Of a DNA stretch of 64,000 nucleotides, positions 11,471 through 22,870 are shown piece after piece; position 1 is the stretch's first letter, and every line of letters begins with the position of its first letter. Source of the DNA: Pohlia nutans (lineage: Eukaryota; Streptophyta; Bryopsida; Bryales; Mniaceae); the NCBI GenBank assembly GCA_022496805.1, contig CM040087.1:35054253-35118252 (forward strand). Reading direction: 5' to 3'. Below the pieces are notes generated by a model, which was not told the DNA's origin, made no database searches, and saw only the letters and a list, made by a program, of their open reading frames with translations. A program made the position numbers and the translations under genes.

Positions 11471-12487
11471 CCCTAATTGTCCAACCATGTGTTTTGTACT
11501 TGATGTACAAGAGCAAACCTTGTTTCTCACCCGTCGTGCACTTTTTGCAGTGTGGATTTATTTACTGTAGATTTTATAGGAATTTAGCTTCATGCATGTG
11601 TGAATTTTTTAGAAAGGGGATCATTTGTGCAAATTTTATGCCTCATCTCATGTTGCACTTGTTCACTCAAAATTTCTAAGATTTCAATGTAAAAGTGCTT
11701 TAAAAAAAATAAACTCATAAAATTAAGCAATCCAAAAATCTCCAAAAATCACTACACTTAGAGTATTACATTACAACCTATCGCAACAAATCTCCTTCAC
11801 AAATTTTCAATATCTTATTTGTAATGATATTTACAAAAGAATTTTGGATTTTAAGTTCCAAATTTTATACAAAAAAATGGATGATAGCAATCGCAAATCT
11901 AACATACAGATAGAATCTAAAATTCATTATATTATGTACAACTTTTATTCGTACATCAAATTAAAAATATTCCTCTTAGTTGCACTTTAAGATGAATCTT
12001 TGCAAAACTGCCCAATCTGGAGAGGAGCAAGGATGTTTAGAAATTAATCTTTTGTACTCAACATTTCACACTAGTTTACACAATCATTCAAAATAATAAG
12101 TAATAAGAACAAGATAATATTGGGTTTTCAATAAGTACCCATCATTTAGTTGAATCATAAGGAGACCTTAAACCATGTTCTCACTTGGTGTTAAAAGTGG
12201 TATTAGTAAAAAAATTAAGAATGAACTAGCACTTCGCTTCTCTCTATACCACCTATGACAAAGTGAAAGACCACGAATTGAAATAACTTAAAACCAACTA
12301 GATTACTTCACATAATGGTCTTCGAGGACAAAATGGAATAGTCATGGGAAGATCATCGAAGGGTGTGAAAGGCGAAGTTCCATCATAGAAAGACTACATC
12401 ATAGGAAACCTTACCCTAAAATTGTCGAGCGGATTGCTTACATACCCTAGCACAAGTGGAACCTATAGTCACTAATTCAATTTTTTT
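11471..12487. other. Intergenic, no gene recognised
   Basis: No supported coding sequence on either strand. Confidence 0.4.
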
Positions 12488-12817
12488 TTAACCCCTAAAC
12501 GTCCCAACGTCCAAAAACTCATTCATGAACAGATTAAAAGCCTTGTAACTTTCTCATACAATCTTGGAGGGCTTTCATTCAAATCATATTTGCAAGCATA
12601 TTAGGTTCACTACCAATTAAAGTAAATCTCTTGTGATGGGGAGATATTGATAATATTAGAGAGGCCTCCAAATACAAGTAAGTCAAATTTGTTGAGTAGA
12701 TTTTATGCTTGCAACGGACCTCTCATCTACACCTCATGTACATCTCAGCCGTGCTAATATCTATTTTCAAGGCTAGCATCTACTTTTGCTGAAAGGGTCA
12801 GTACATTTAGAGGTTAA
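12488..12817. mobile_element. TTAA-type element, degenerate
   Basis: The left end TTAACCCCTAAACGTCCCAA is clear. A right end at TACATTTAGAGGTTAA (TTAA at 12814) is plausible but mutated. Confidence 0.45.
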
Positions 12818-12899
12818 ATTAGCTACAACTTAAGGTTGTCATTGGAATTCAGATGGACTTTTGAACTAGATTTAGTTTGCTAAGACCAATGACTAAGAC

Positions 12900-14165
12900 T
12901 AAGGGTATGTTCGCACTTGGCCTTAGAGGTGGTCTTAGAAGGCGGTCTTACCACTTTAATAAAGTGTGTGTTCCCACCTACATTCTTTAGTAATTAACAA
13001 TCCTACATGGATGTCCACATGGCACACTTTAAAGAATGGGTATTAGCTAACATTTAGGAGGACAAAAAATACTTGAGCGATAGTAGGCAATTGTTAAGGG
13101 AGCACAAAAATTGGAAATATTCCTAAGTTTTGAACACTTAAGAATGGTCTTAACTAAAGGCCTGTTCGCACTTGGCCTTTGCAAAGACCGTGGATATAAA
13201 ATTTAACACCCCCACAATTTGGGAAAAATACCTTCTTTGTAGGAAAGGTGTCATCAATGAGGTTTGGAAAGGTGATAGCAATAGTAGGGGATTACATAAT
13301 GGCCCCTCAAGTGCCACATTAGCTAAGACCATTCTTTAGTGTTCAAAACTAGGGAATATTTCCTATTTTGGTGTTCCCTTAACAATTGCCTACTATTGCT
13401 CAAATATTTTTTATCCTCCTAAATGTTAGCTAATACCCATTCTTAAAAGTGTGCCATGTGTAAAGTAGATGACCTGTTTCCGAGTAGGCCCCCAATCACG
13501 CAATATAGGGCGACCTATTTCTGTGAAGCAGCCTGCATTATTTTCAAATTCATTTGTAAACGGTGATGGAAACATGTTTCTTCTTAATATGGAATGGTTG
13601 GCGCCAAGAATAGAAATTTGTTACTGAGTTAGTATGATATCATGTGTTCTTGAAATTTAGTTTTACAATTCTTGGAAATAGGTCAGCCTATATTGCGAGA
13701 ACGGGTTGGAGAGAATCTTCACTTTGAAAATTCGTAGTAAATTCAATATTGCCCGAAAATTTGTTAAAAAATATGTGATCTTCTTCAAATCTATTTCCCT
13801 ACACTACAAAATTATTTGCCTATTCGTTACTCCACCGGAAGTATGCTGAATTGCTTAAGGTGATCGGAAACAAGTCGTCTACCTTACATCCATGTAGGAT
13901 TGGTAATTACTAAAGAATGTAGGTGGGAACACACACTTTTTTAAGGATGTAAGACCCCCTTGTAAGACCACCTCTAAGGCCAGGTGCGAACATACCTTAA
14001 TATGGCTCTTTAGGGGCCATTATGTAATCCGGTTATTATTGATGACACCTTTCCGAACCTCATTGATGACACATTTCCTAAAAAGAAGGTATTCCTCCCA
14101 AAATTATGGAGGTGTTGAGTTTTAATTCACGTTCTTTGCAAAGGCCAGGTGCGAACGGGCCTTAA
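12900..14165. mobile_element. Nested foldback complex with GTTCGCACTTGGCC ends
   Basis: Three sets of inverted ends interlock. AAGGGTATGTTCGCACTTGG (12901) pairs with the right end reading GGTGCGAACATACCTTA (to 14000). AAGGCCTGTTCGCACTTGG (about 13156) pairs with GGTGCGAACGGGCCTTAA (to 14165). Inside these, about 140 bp at 13010-13150 is inverted at 13328-13460. A further element of about 425 bp (13461-13887, ends TAAAGTAGATGACCTGTTTC and GAAACAAGTCGTCTACCTTA) interrupts one arm. It is non-coding; the minus-strand reading frame at 13150-13332 is chance. Confidence 0.7.
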
Positions 14166-14404
14166 GCGTGAACATATCGTAATGAAAAAGGCAACGTAAA
14201 GAGTGTAGAGACAGCACGAATGCAGGAAGGAGCCTGAGCTTGTCAGCTGAAGGGTAGAGCAGACTCAGCAAAGCTTGATAGTGAGAGGGGTCCATCAACT
14301 TTTGTCAGCACTGGGGCTCGGCACTCTTGGACACACAAACATTCAAGCTGCAGATAACTTATGATGACTTGGCTGTGCTACACGCCTGTGCATTATGCAA
14401 TACA

Positions 14405-14525
14405 CACTAGTAGAAAAGGTAGCGCTTCCCATGAACGTGTCCAGGCAAAATTAGTGTGCATGCGTGAAATTGGGCACTATTTGCCTGGGCATCTCCCTCG
14501 GCAGTTTCACGTTTTTTTACTAAAG
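14405..14525. mobile_element. CACTA-type MITE
   Basis: Begins CACTAGTAGAAAAGGTAGCG. The interior GTGCATGCGTGAAATTGGGC matches 7219-7338. The right end is degraded (CGTTTTTTTACTAAAG). Confidence 0.7.
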
Positions 14526-15109
14526 ATAGTTTGTTCTTGCCGGTCCTAAAATGAATACCGTACCAGGAAGGCAGGGTCAGCACTTTTGTGTTGAATAATT
14601 AATAAAAGTTCAAAAATTGGAGGTCAACACTTTCAAAAATAATTATTAAAAATTCGGCTATTAATAACTAACATTGAATTTTACCAGCGGCTAAACTTTT
14701 TCTTTTGTTTTTTTGTCTACTATTTTTGTTGACTTCATTTTGGTTGATTTCGACGAAATACTTGATAAATTTATTTTATTTTTCGGCATTTTTTGGGGGA
14801 ATTATTTTCTGCCGACCATGCCTTCCTGGTACGGTATATACCATACAGCATCTGCACCTATGCACGCTAAAGTTCACTCACTACAATTATTCATCTACAT
14901 TTAAAGAACTTACAATTCCCCACCCTTGAACGCCCCTCAAGCACCAAAAGTGCACATCAAATAGTCAATGGATTAATCACAAGTAGAATGTAAGATATAG
15001 TCAACTAAACTATTTTTTGAAGGGCCATTTTTTAATATGGTAGGCTTGAGGGTCAAGAGGCATTTTTGAAGGGTTCTTAGCATTTTCATCTAATTATTAT
15101 GTATGTCAA
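14526..15109. other. Intergenic, no gene recognised
   Basis: Two nearby segments around 14565 and 14815 contain inverted versions of CTTCCTGGTACGG. Bases around 14940-15000 recur inverted near 63550-63640. No gene is supported. Confidence 0.4.
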
Positions 15110-15489
15110 TTCAATTTAAAATTCATGATTTTTACAAAGTAGGTCCAAATGTTGCGAAACAACTTTAGTGCACCCCTACTTGCTGAGAGCTTTCCGACAA
15201 TGCCAATAATGACATCAAAAACTCCCATATTTCATTTTTCATAAATTAATTCAAATTTTTGGTAACAAAAATCACTAAAAAAAAATCCATAACTGTCACA
15301 CGGTATGTGCAAATGCCACGAAACCACTTCAATGCATCTCTCCTTGTTCAAAGCTTTTTGACAGTACCAAGAACGCAGTTAGCATGCCTACAATTCAGGA
15401 AATCTCAATGTTACATACAAACAAAACAAAACAAACTACATGCCTTAATATGTAGACTAGTGTATCCATGTGTCATTAGCCCAAATAAT

Positions 15490-15660
15490 CCCTATGTTCC
15501 ACATGTTTTCCGTGTTCCCTTCGTGTTCTACATGTCCTTTGTGTTCCCCATGTAATTGTGCGTTCCCCATGTACATGTGTGCTCCCCGTGTACATGTGCG
15601 TTCTTTTTGCTTCCCATGCTCCCCGTATTCTCCGTTCTTCCAGGTTTTTCTAGACTCCTT
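15490..15660. repeat. Minisatellite of TTCCCCATGT-like units
   Basis: Irregular repeats such as GTTCCCCATGTACATGTGTG and GCTCCCCGTGTACATGTGCG. Overlapping open frames here arise from repeat composition and are not called as genes. Confidence 0.65.
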
Positions 15661-16025
15661 CTATTCCTATGCTTCTCATGCTTTTGCTTTTTCATTTTAG
15701 AATTATTTATTCATGATTTTATTAAATTTATGGTGACAAATTTAATTTAGAATCCATAATTTCTCCATCATGTGTCTAAAAGTTACGAAATGGCTTTGGT
15801 GCACCCCTATTGGTCGACAACTTTATTACAATGACATCAAAAACTTCCATACTCCATTCTTCATAATTTGATTCAATTTATGGTGACAAAAATCACTCAA
15901 AAATTCATAACTCTCATCCCATACCCCCAAAAGTGACAAAACGACTTCCGTATACCCTATCATCACGTTTTTTTTTTAAAATTATTTTTAGAAAGATCTC
16001 AAGACATCACTACCCAACTATTAGG

Positions 16026-16160
16026 TAATTATACCTTAAAGGGAGCATTTGCCTTAAAGCATGCGTATCTACTACAATTTAACATGTAACATTTAAAATT
16101 TCACACTGTAGTAGATATGCACGCTAGAAGGTAAATGCTCCATTTAAGGTATAGTTACGT
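16026..16160. repeat. Long imperfect hairpin
   Basis: ATACCTTAAAGGGAGCATTT and GCGTATCTACTAC on the left pair with GTAGTAGATATGC and AAATGCTCCATTTAAGGTAT on the right, giving arms of about 50 bp around a loop of about 30 bp. It sits inside the degenerate array and is probably a foldback MITE. Confidence 0.75.
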
Positions 16161-16560
16161 TAATTGATGTGGAACTATGTTGTTGGCCTAGATGTTCCCT
16201 ATGTTCCTCAAATTTTTGTGCGCTTTGCGTGCTCACGTGTGTCCGTGTACTTTTTTTTTCTTTATCCATAATTTGATTCAATTTATAGTGACAAAATTCA
16301 ATTGAAAAATGCATAACTTTCACATTGTAGGTTCAAAAACTACAAAACAACTTCTGTGCGCCTGTACTTGTTGAGAGCTTTTAAACGAGGCCAAGAATGA
16401 GATTAAAAACTCTCATCTTCTATTTTTCATTATTTTATTTCATTTTTTGTGAGGAAATTCAATTTCAAATCCATAACTTTCTACACCATAGATCAAATGC
16501 AATGAAACAAACTCTATGAACCTTTCCTTGTTGAGAGCTTTATATAATCACAATAATTAT

Positions 16561-17800
16561 GTGTGAGTCTGTTCTTGATATGAAAAATTGCAACGGAGAG
16601 GTGTTGACATAGAGCAAAGCTGAACTTTTTTACTTTCATTTTTGAAAATTTAACCCAAATTCTAATTAACTTTGAAGCCACACACCCCTTGAAAATCTCA
16701 TTTTCGATCGTGCATTATACAGTTCAAATACATACTATAATCTTCCAATCCCACCATTGGATGATTCTTGAATTTAAATAAAATGTGTGCTCTCTAGTTG
16801 ATAATAGAATTGTACGGCTACTTTCTAATTTAATTCATTCTATTTTTGGTGGTCTCAATCACGGTAGAAAAATCCATTGAAATCTAGTGCTCCCAGCTAC
16901 AGTAAAGGGTTAAACTCAATTCTAGTTTTCATCTTTTGTTCTTCCTTTGACCTCCAATAAATCAATGTATTTAATCATCAATGGAGTAAATTGAACCGTT
17001 GGAGATTAATTGAACCCCTACAAATTCAACTTTTTAATCAATTTAACTGTAGGATGTATACAATAATAGATATTGAGGTTGAAAATTGATAGTGAGTTTA
17101 TCCAACTGTAAAATTTTCATCAAAAACAAAATGAAATATATTCTATCAGAATACGTGCAACCTTGCAAATCCAAATGTACATTTCATTTCAAACCTCTCC
17201 CAAGGTATTAATTGAACTCTTCCTTAATCCATCTTGTGACCAAAAGAAGAAGATTGAATAAAATAGAGCATGAAACTCAATAAGTCTACTTTAAACTATA
17301 GTTTTTTGCGGTTACATCCATCTCCCACTTTGTAAGAACAACGCATGCCAAATTTTTGGATGGGCTTTCAATCTATGGAGCAATCGGAATTAGGGGATGA
17401 CGTATAGGAGTTATTTAGTGGAGAAAAGGTGAAGGATATGATAGTGACAAGAGGAGTTCGACTAAAAGAAGCGGAGGGGACTATGCTTGCAAATGTGGCT
17501 TACTCATGCATCCCACAAACTCTTTGCCCCTTGTTTTATATCCCTTAAATTAATATGTTATAATTAAAATAAAATCAATATGAAGAATTCATTTTTTATC
17601 ATTATAATTAGAGTGAAAAACTAAATCAATATAATTGTGAATCATATGAATCAAAGTCTTGCAATAATTTAAGTAATTCTTTTTAAATTGCATAAAATTT
17701 TGTCATTCACTGAGCACATAAGGTTTTATGAAATTAAAATTAAAATTTCTATATATTAACCTCTAAAATATTAGTGTTTGTTTCAGAGGCAACTGTGAGT
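16561..17800. other. Intergenic, no gene recognised
   Basis: No open frame of note and no repeat structure clear enough to annotate. Confidence 0.4.
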
Positions 17801-18953
17801 TTAACCCCTAAAGGACCAAGTGTCCTAACTAAGACATTTAGAGAATCGGGTAGGTTTTGGTGAACACATTTTTAATCGAATTTTGAAGGAAATTTAATAG
17901 TAGATTCCCCAATGTGCCACGAAAATGAGGATTTTTTTTTTTTTTTGAATTCCGACACCGTATGTGAAAGTTATGAGGGGAAATGTGTTTTTTTCGGGAG
18001 AAAGGGCAGCGGGGCAGTAGAGAAATAGTTGAATTTTAGGGGGGGCAACAAGATGGGCGGTGTGTGGAAAATGGGGTGGACTGTGGGGGGCAGAAGACCA
18101 CCCCGTTTCCCAAACTCATAAAAAAAAATAAAATTTTTTTTTAAAAAAAAAAGTATTATTTTAAACTGGAAATTCAATTTCATATTTAAAAATATTATCT
18201 AAAAAATTGAAAAATAAAATCATTTTAAAAAATAAAAAATAAAAAATAAAAAACATCCAATGAGGGACTGCCACGTGGCAGTGTACCTTGAGAGTTAGTG
18301 GGGTCATGAACATTGGAATGGGTTGGCACTTCAATTCCCTTCCTCCACCCTTTATTTCCCCCCTAACCCCCAAAATTCTTAGAAAATGTGCTACATGTCT
18401 TCTAAAACTTGGAGATTTTTTTTTTTTTCAATTTTTTTTTCGCCATTTTGTAGAGGGTGGAATGTACTTGTGTTTCACCGCTCGGATTTGTATTTTAAAT
18501 AAAGAAAGTTGAAAATATTGCAATTCCAAAAACATATAGTATTTTCTGAACTTTTAAACCCCCAACAAGTGCAAGGTGTTATTCAACATCCTAAACATCT
18601 CCAAACGCAAGGAAAATTGGTACACAACTAAGTAACATCATATAGAATGTGAAAGTGAAGTGCGACAAGTTTCGGTAGTGAGGCTTTTTTGATGTAGTTG
18701 TGGTCAAACGCATCTGAAATTTTCGGGCATGTGTTTTTTTGGGGTATTTTTTTCCATCAAACGCATTTATCTTGCAATCCGTGCAGTCAAAATCAACGAA
18801 ATTTGTTGTGTATATTTTTCAAATAGTTTAGGACAAGATCTTACGGTTAGAAGGTAAAAAATAACATTCTTTTGGATTTTTTACATAGGGGAGTAAAAAT
18901 GGCAGCATTGGAGTGTTTTTGGAGGAAAAACACTCCGGTCCTTTAGGGGTTAA
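17801..18953. mobile_element. TTAA-flanked element, largest copy (1,153 bp)
   Basis: Begins TTAACCCCTAAAGGACCAAG and ends CCGGTCCTTTAGGGGTTAA, so at least 13 bp of perfect inverted end (CCCCTAAAGGACC) sits inside TTAA on both sides. The interior differs from the 235-bp copies: it has A/T homopolymer runs at 17930-17947 and 18120-18260, and a G-rich/C-rich stretch at 18000-18110 and 18340-18370. No transposase-like reading frame is present. Confidence 0.75.
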
Positions 18954-18980
18954 GTAGGTACCTTTGATGTCATGTTTTAG

Positions 18981-19428
18981 GTCACTAAAGTGTCTATTCT
19001 CGAAAGAGGTGAGTAGTCTTGTATCAATGGCCTTTGTCCGGTGGGCACTGGCTCATTGTCAAGACGAACAGACACTTTATTCACGCCAGCCTTGAAAGAG
19101 GACCGGAGTTCATATCTATCTATCTATCATGTTTTAGTTAATTTAAAATATAAAAAAATGAATGTGGAAGAATGGACAAGCTTTGAAGAAATGTATATGT
19201 ATATTTTTACAAGGGAAGAGTAGTCTTGCACTAATGACCCTTTGTCCGGTGGGCAGTGACTCATTGTCAAGAAGAACACAGATAGATAGATATGAACTCC
19301 GGTCCTCTTTCGAGGCCGGCGTGAATAAAGTGTTTGTTCGTCTTGACAATGAGCCAATGCCCACCGGACAAAGGTCTATTGGTACAAGACTACTCACCTA
19401 TTTCGAGAATAGACACTTTAGTAACCTG
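18981..19428. mobile_element. Foldback element with about 146-bp arms
   Basis: The left arm (18981-19128) contains TGTCTATTCTCGAAA, TTTGTCCGGTGGGCACTGGC and AGAGGACCGGAGTTCATATC. The right arm (19281-19428) carries these in inverse order and orientation with few differences. The spacer contains a third, partial copy (CCTTTGTCCGGTGGGCAGTG). TATC/GATA short repeats lie at the arm ends. Overlapping reading frames on both strands follow from the palindrome. Confidence 0.8.
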
Positions 19429-19494
19429 AGATAAATACTAGTAACACTAGTAAAATACGTTAGATTAGAACTTGCACGGGTATAAATTGGTGTT

Positions 19495-19615
19495 TGTTTT
19501 GATGGAGGTCGCCGAGTCATAGTTCCAAGGTTGGTTCGAGAAGGGCGTTTATGTTACAATTGTACGGTCCGGGTTCGATTCCCGTGGAGTTCGTCTGAGC
19601 GTTTATTGTGATATA
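19495..19615 (+). repeat. tRNA-like / SINE-like segment with pol III B box
   Basis: GGTCCGGGTTCGATTCCCGT at about 19565 is a good T-arm and B-box match. A weak A-box-like GGTCGCCGAGTCATAG lies about 55 bp upstream. No full cloverleaf with a normal acceptor stem could be drawn. It is probably a tRNA-derived SINE fragment or a tRNA pseudogene. Confidence 0.4.
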
Positions 19616-19787
19616 CATGACTTGGTGCTGCTAGTGAATTATTCATAGGCAGGAAAGTTTGTACCAACCAACCGGCCCCGTCCCATCTACCTGAGACAAA
19701 TGTGTACTGTGAGCTAGGAAAAAATACAAAAGAAATAAGTAGTGGTCTTCACCATTACCCTCCTTTTGTTTGATTGTTTTGTCTTAT

Positions 19788-22171
19788 TCAGTAATCTATT
19801 GGTAGTGGTTGATTGTTTTCTATTTTTCTTTTATGTAGAATAATTGATCCGGCATGATGTATAGCAATGGTGTTTATTTCTTTGAATGTGTGTTTAATGG
19901 CGGTTTCTGGTAATTTAAATTTTGTTTCGAGGAGTTTCATCGAGGGGATATGTGTTGTGCCTCTAGCTCTTGCCGTGATGACTATGAGTGGGTCAACTTT
20001 CCATCCTAAATTAATAATGCTGTTAATAAGTGGTTGGTATTTTTTATTTTTGATATCTATTGTTGTTTGTGGGAATCTGTCATTAGAGTATGTAAATTCA
20101 TTAAATTGAATTGTGAGGTTGTCTGATGGATGAGATGGTGGGTCATTTTTGTATGGGAGTCCTTTTATGCAAAGGATGTCTGGTTTGAATCTAGCGTTGC
20201 AATGACATCTTTGTTGTTCACATGAGCATGGTAGTAGCCATGGGGGTATTGTGTTTTCTTGGGGGTTGTTGTTGAATGTTCCTGCGTTCATGAGGGTGTA
20301 ACATCTAGATTTTTGTGATGAAAGGATTAATTTCTTTAGTTCCCAAACTGCTTTGTTGTGTCTTTTGACTCTAATAGCGTGAATATGGTGATGACTGCAT
20401 TTTAGAAGTACATGTAGCTATGTGTCTGCATCTGCAGAGTTACAGATAGAACATGTTATTGAGGGGAATCTTTCTCTACCAAAAAATAGTTGTTTTCTAG
20501 CGTTACCCATGTATTGGCCGGTACGAAGTTTTTATATAATTGTTTTTTGTGAGTCGGTGATTGTAGGATTGGACCAAAATGCATTGGATAGTTCGTTATC
20601 GATGTTTGGGTTCATGGTCCATTTGCTAATGTTGGGAAATTCGATTGCCATTTCATCAAGGTTATTTTCTTGGTCGTATTTGGTTAGATATGTTTGGAGA
20701 CATCTGACGGGGCCTTTATCTGGTCGTTTTATAGGTCATGGCCAAATTTCTTTTTGAAAATAGAATGGTGTTGTATGTGCAAATTCATATGAACTTGTGG
20801 CTTTGAAGTATTCTTTTCTGGCTCCCATTTTTGCAAGTTTATTTGCTTGTTTGTTGCCTTCAATGTTGATATGTGCTTTGACTTTGTGGAATGTGGTGGG
20901 TTGAGTACGAGTTTTTAACATTTCTACCATGTCTGTTAGTAGGGTTTTATCCGCGTGGTTGTTGTGTGTGATTGGATGTTTAACCCCTAAATGACAGAAG
21001 GGGTAAGGGCAAAACATAAATGTGTTATAAAAAATTACTTCTTCAACTTTGATGAAGTTTGGTCCAAAAGAGAAAATGAGGAGCTTGATGTTTAGTAATT
21101 TTCCATACGGTCAAATATCAAAAAATAGCTTTTTATCATCTCATAATGAATTTAGAAGTATTTAACTTCAAATATTTATAAGAATCACAAATTTTATTTT
21201 TAGAATTTGAAATTTGGATGATTTGTTAAAACTAGACATTCTATTCTAAAATCTAAAATTGCAAATTTTTCAACGGAGAGAACATCATTACTTTCCCCAA
21301 ATAGTAAGTTTTCTAACACTAGACAATGTAGAAGTGTTTTTCTTTGAAAATTTCTCCCGGGTGGAGTTTAACTCGGATTGACATGATTCAAATTGGGTTG
21401 GAAAGTAGACTTGATTACCTATTTAAAAATATTTTTATTTTCTATAAAAATGTTTTTTCTATTTCGGGCAGCCCATAAAAAAGGGCAGAGAGCATAAAAT
21501 GGTTGATCCGTCACTTAGGGGTTAATGTGTGTGTTTAGATTGTATAGGCAGTTGAGGCAATCTGTAGATATATGTGCCGGTTCGTCTGGGTATTAAGTAG
21601 TGATTAAACTAAGTGTTCTATGGATAGCCATTAGTTCTGCTCGAAAACATGTTTGTAGGCCTGGTAGTCTTGCTGATATTTGCATGTCAGCCTTTGTAGA
21701 GTTGTATATTCAGTATCCGGCTTTTTCTTTTTTCAAGTGTTCGTCTGGGGCTTGTTCAGGGGGTATGAAGGATCCATCGGTATAGTAGCTATGTTGCGGT
21801 TGGAATTTAGGTGTAGTGTTTGTCATAAAGTTTGGTAGAGGTGGCGTGTTTAAAGTGGTTGGGTTGATGGAAGGCGGGTATATGAGTTTGTTCCATTTTT
21901 TATTTTTATTGACTGGTGTGTTGTGGGGGGTACGTGGAGCATTTTGTATGTGGTATTGTGGAATTTGTAGGTTTTCAATTGCTGCTTTAATTGTATTTAT
22001 TTGGTGTGGTGTACCAATGTTGTGATCTTGGTGATGAATGCATAGGACGCGGATTGCGAGGGGTTCTGTCTTTGGTTTATGGAGTTCTTGTGGGATTGTT
22101 GGTTCTTCATATGTGATGGAATCTGCGGCGAAGTGGGCAATTATATGGGTGTCTGAAAACAAGACGAACAC
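19788..22171 (-). pseudogene. Non-LTR retrotransposon 3' half, decayed (RNase H, zinc knuckle)
   Basis: On the minus strand a broken reading frame encodes a retroelement C-terminus. An RNase H start (SYYTDGSF, near 21790) is followed by FRAELMAIHRTL, then STDCLNCLY, FHKVKAHI and GNKQANKLAKMG. A C-x2-C...H-x4-C segment follows (SITCSICNS then LHVLLKCSHHH), then RHNKAVWELKK and a C-terminal domain containing WLLPCSCEQQRCHC. There is no reverse-transcriptase core, so the element is 5'-truncated. Several in-frame stops break it: TGA after KAGY near 21720, TAA near 21595, TAA near 20545 and TAG near 20415; two of these sit where tryptophan is expected. A TTAA-flanked element (20980-21525) interrupts the RNase H region. 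The exact non-LTR clade is not assigned. Confidence 0.8.
20980..21525. mobile_element. TTAA-flanked element inserted in the RNase H region (546 bp)
   Basis: Ends TTAACCCCTAAATGACAGAA and GATCCGTCACTTAGGGGTTAA (shown as GATCCGTCAC and TTAGGGGTTAA) are inverted and bounded by TTAA. Taking out the element plus one TTAA joins CACACACA-TTAA-ACATCC and restores the minus-strand frame as THIKHPITHNNHADK, with no base gained or lost. The interior is related, in opposite orientation, to 56687-57237 (shared GTTTAACTCGGATTGACATG-like and GGTTGGAAAGTAGA segments, and GGGCAGC). Confidence 0.9.
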
Positions 22172-22210
22172 ACACTCTATTCACGCCGGCCTAGAAAGAG
22201 GACCAAAGTT
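22158..22210 (+). repeat. Copy of the foldback arm at the far side of the retroelement
   Basis: AAGACGAACACACACTCTAT, then TCACGCCGGCCTAGAAAGAGGA (shown as TCACGCCGGCC and TAGAAAGAGGA), matches the left arm at 19060-19103 in the same orientation. The decayed retroelement is therefore bracketed by direct copies of this sequence. Confidence 0.65.
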
Positions 22211-22559
22211 TTTATAAATGATGCTCAAAAACAAAAATCTTGTTGCCCAAAGACCACCGTTTCTATTAGTATCTACACATAAACCCTCGCTTTCATCGAG
22301 TTGGTACACTAAAATCACCATATATTGTAGAGTGCGTGAATAGCGTGGATACATTCATCGAATTTGAACATTTTTTCATCCATTTGGAAGAATTTTACCA
22401 CAATATTTTGAAAAAAATAATTATTAGTAAAGCCTCTCGTAAATACCATGGATCACAGTATATGGTGACTTTGGTGTACCACTTATCACACGGTTCTTAT
22501 GAGAAGTTGCAAACCTTAATTGGGTATTTAGATTTTAGAATGAACCAATGTCCAATATT

Positions 22560-22700
22560 TCAGTGTACATAACATTCAATAGCCTTCATGCATACTGCCT
22601 TTCTTTCGTGCCGGGTTTCATGCACTCTGCTCATCACCTTGAGCCTCCACCTGTCCATTTAGCTACTGATGAAGTATTGTTGGGTGTGGAATATTCCACA
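22560..22700 (+). repeat. Fragment shared with 56090-56225 (inverted)
   Basis: CATTCAATAGCCTTCATGC, then CTTGAGCCTCCACCTGTCCA and GCTACTGATGAAGTA, recur in inverse orientation near 56100-56225. Translated, both copies give the core HLEPP-VHLATDEVLL, which looks like part of a protein, but I do not recognise it. It may be a captured gene fragment or part of a larger repeat. Confidence 0.55.
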
Positions 22701-22870
22701 CTATCTAATGTAAAGCCAAGGCAAAAACAATGCCCCATGGCCGCGCAAGCCTTCCAGCTGTGGCATACATATCTATTCTATCCTAAATATTTGTTTAAGG
22801 TAAATATATGTTAATATTTTTAGCTCTAAATATGTTTGTTGTATGTATTCTTTGTATGACAATGTTTAAG

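Larger units (their letters stand above)
15110..16560. repeat. Degenerate direct-repeat array (roughly 160-bp units)
   Basis: A recurring module reads approximately: CATAACT..CAC, AAATG..ACGAAA, a short stretch, then CTTGTTGAGAGCTTT, an AATGA/CATCAAAAACT motif, and a TTCAT-AATT-GATTCAA segment. Diverged units are visible near 15120, 15285, 15755, 15910, 16310 and 16475. A GC-richer insert of TTCCC/CATGT units lies at about 15490-15660. No protein-coding capacity is evident. Confidence 0.6.

Noticed and set aside
15259..15750. Overlapping open frames rich in Cys, Phe and Pro
   Set aside because: Produced by the CATGT/TTCCCC minisatellite and the degenerate array.
18981..19434. Four overlapping frames with similar peptides on both strands
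   Set aside because: They arise because the foldback arms are inverted copies; no protein family is recognisable.
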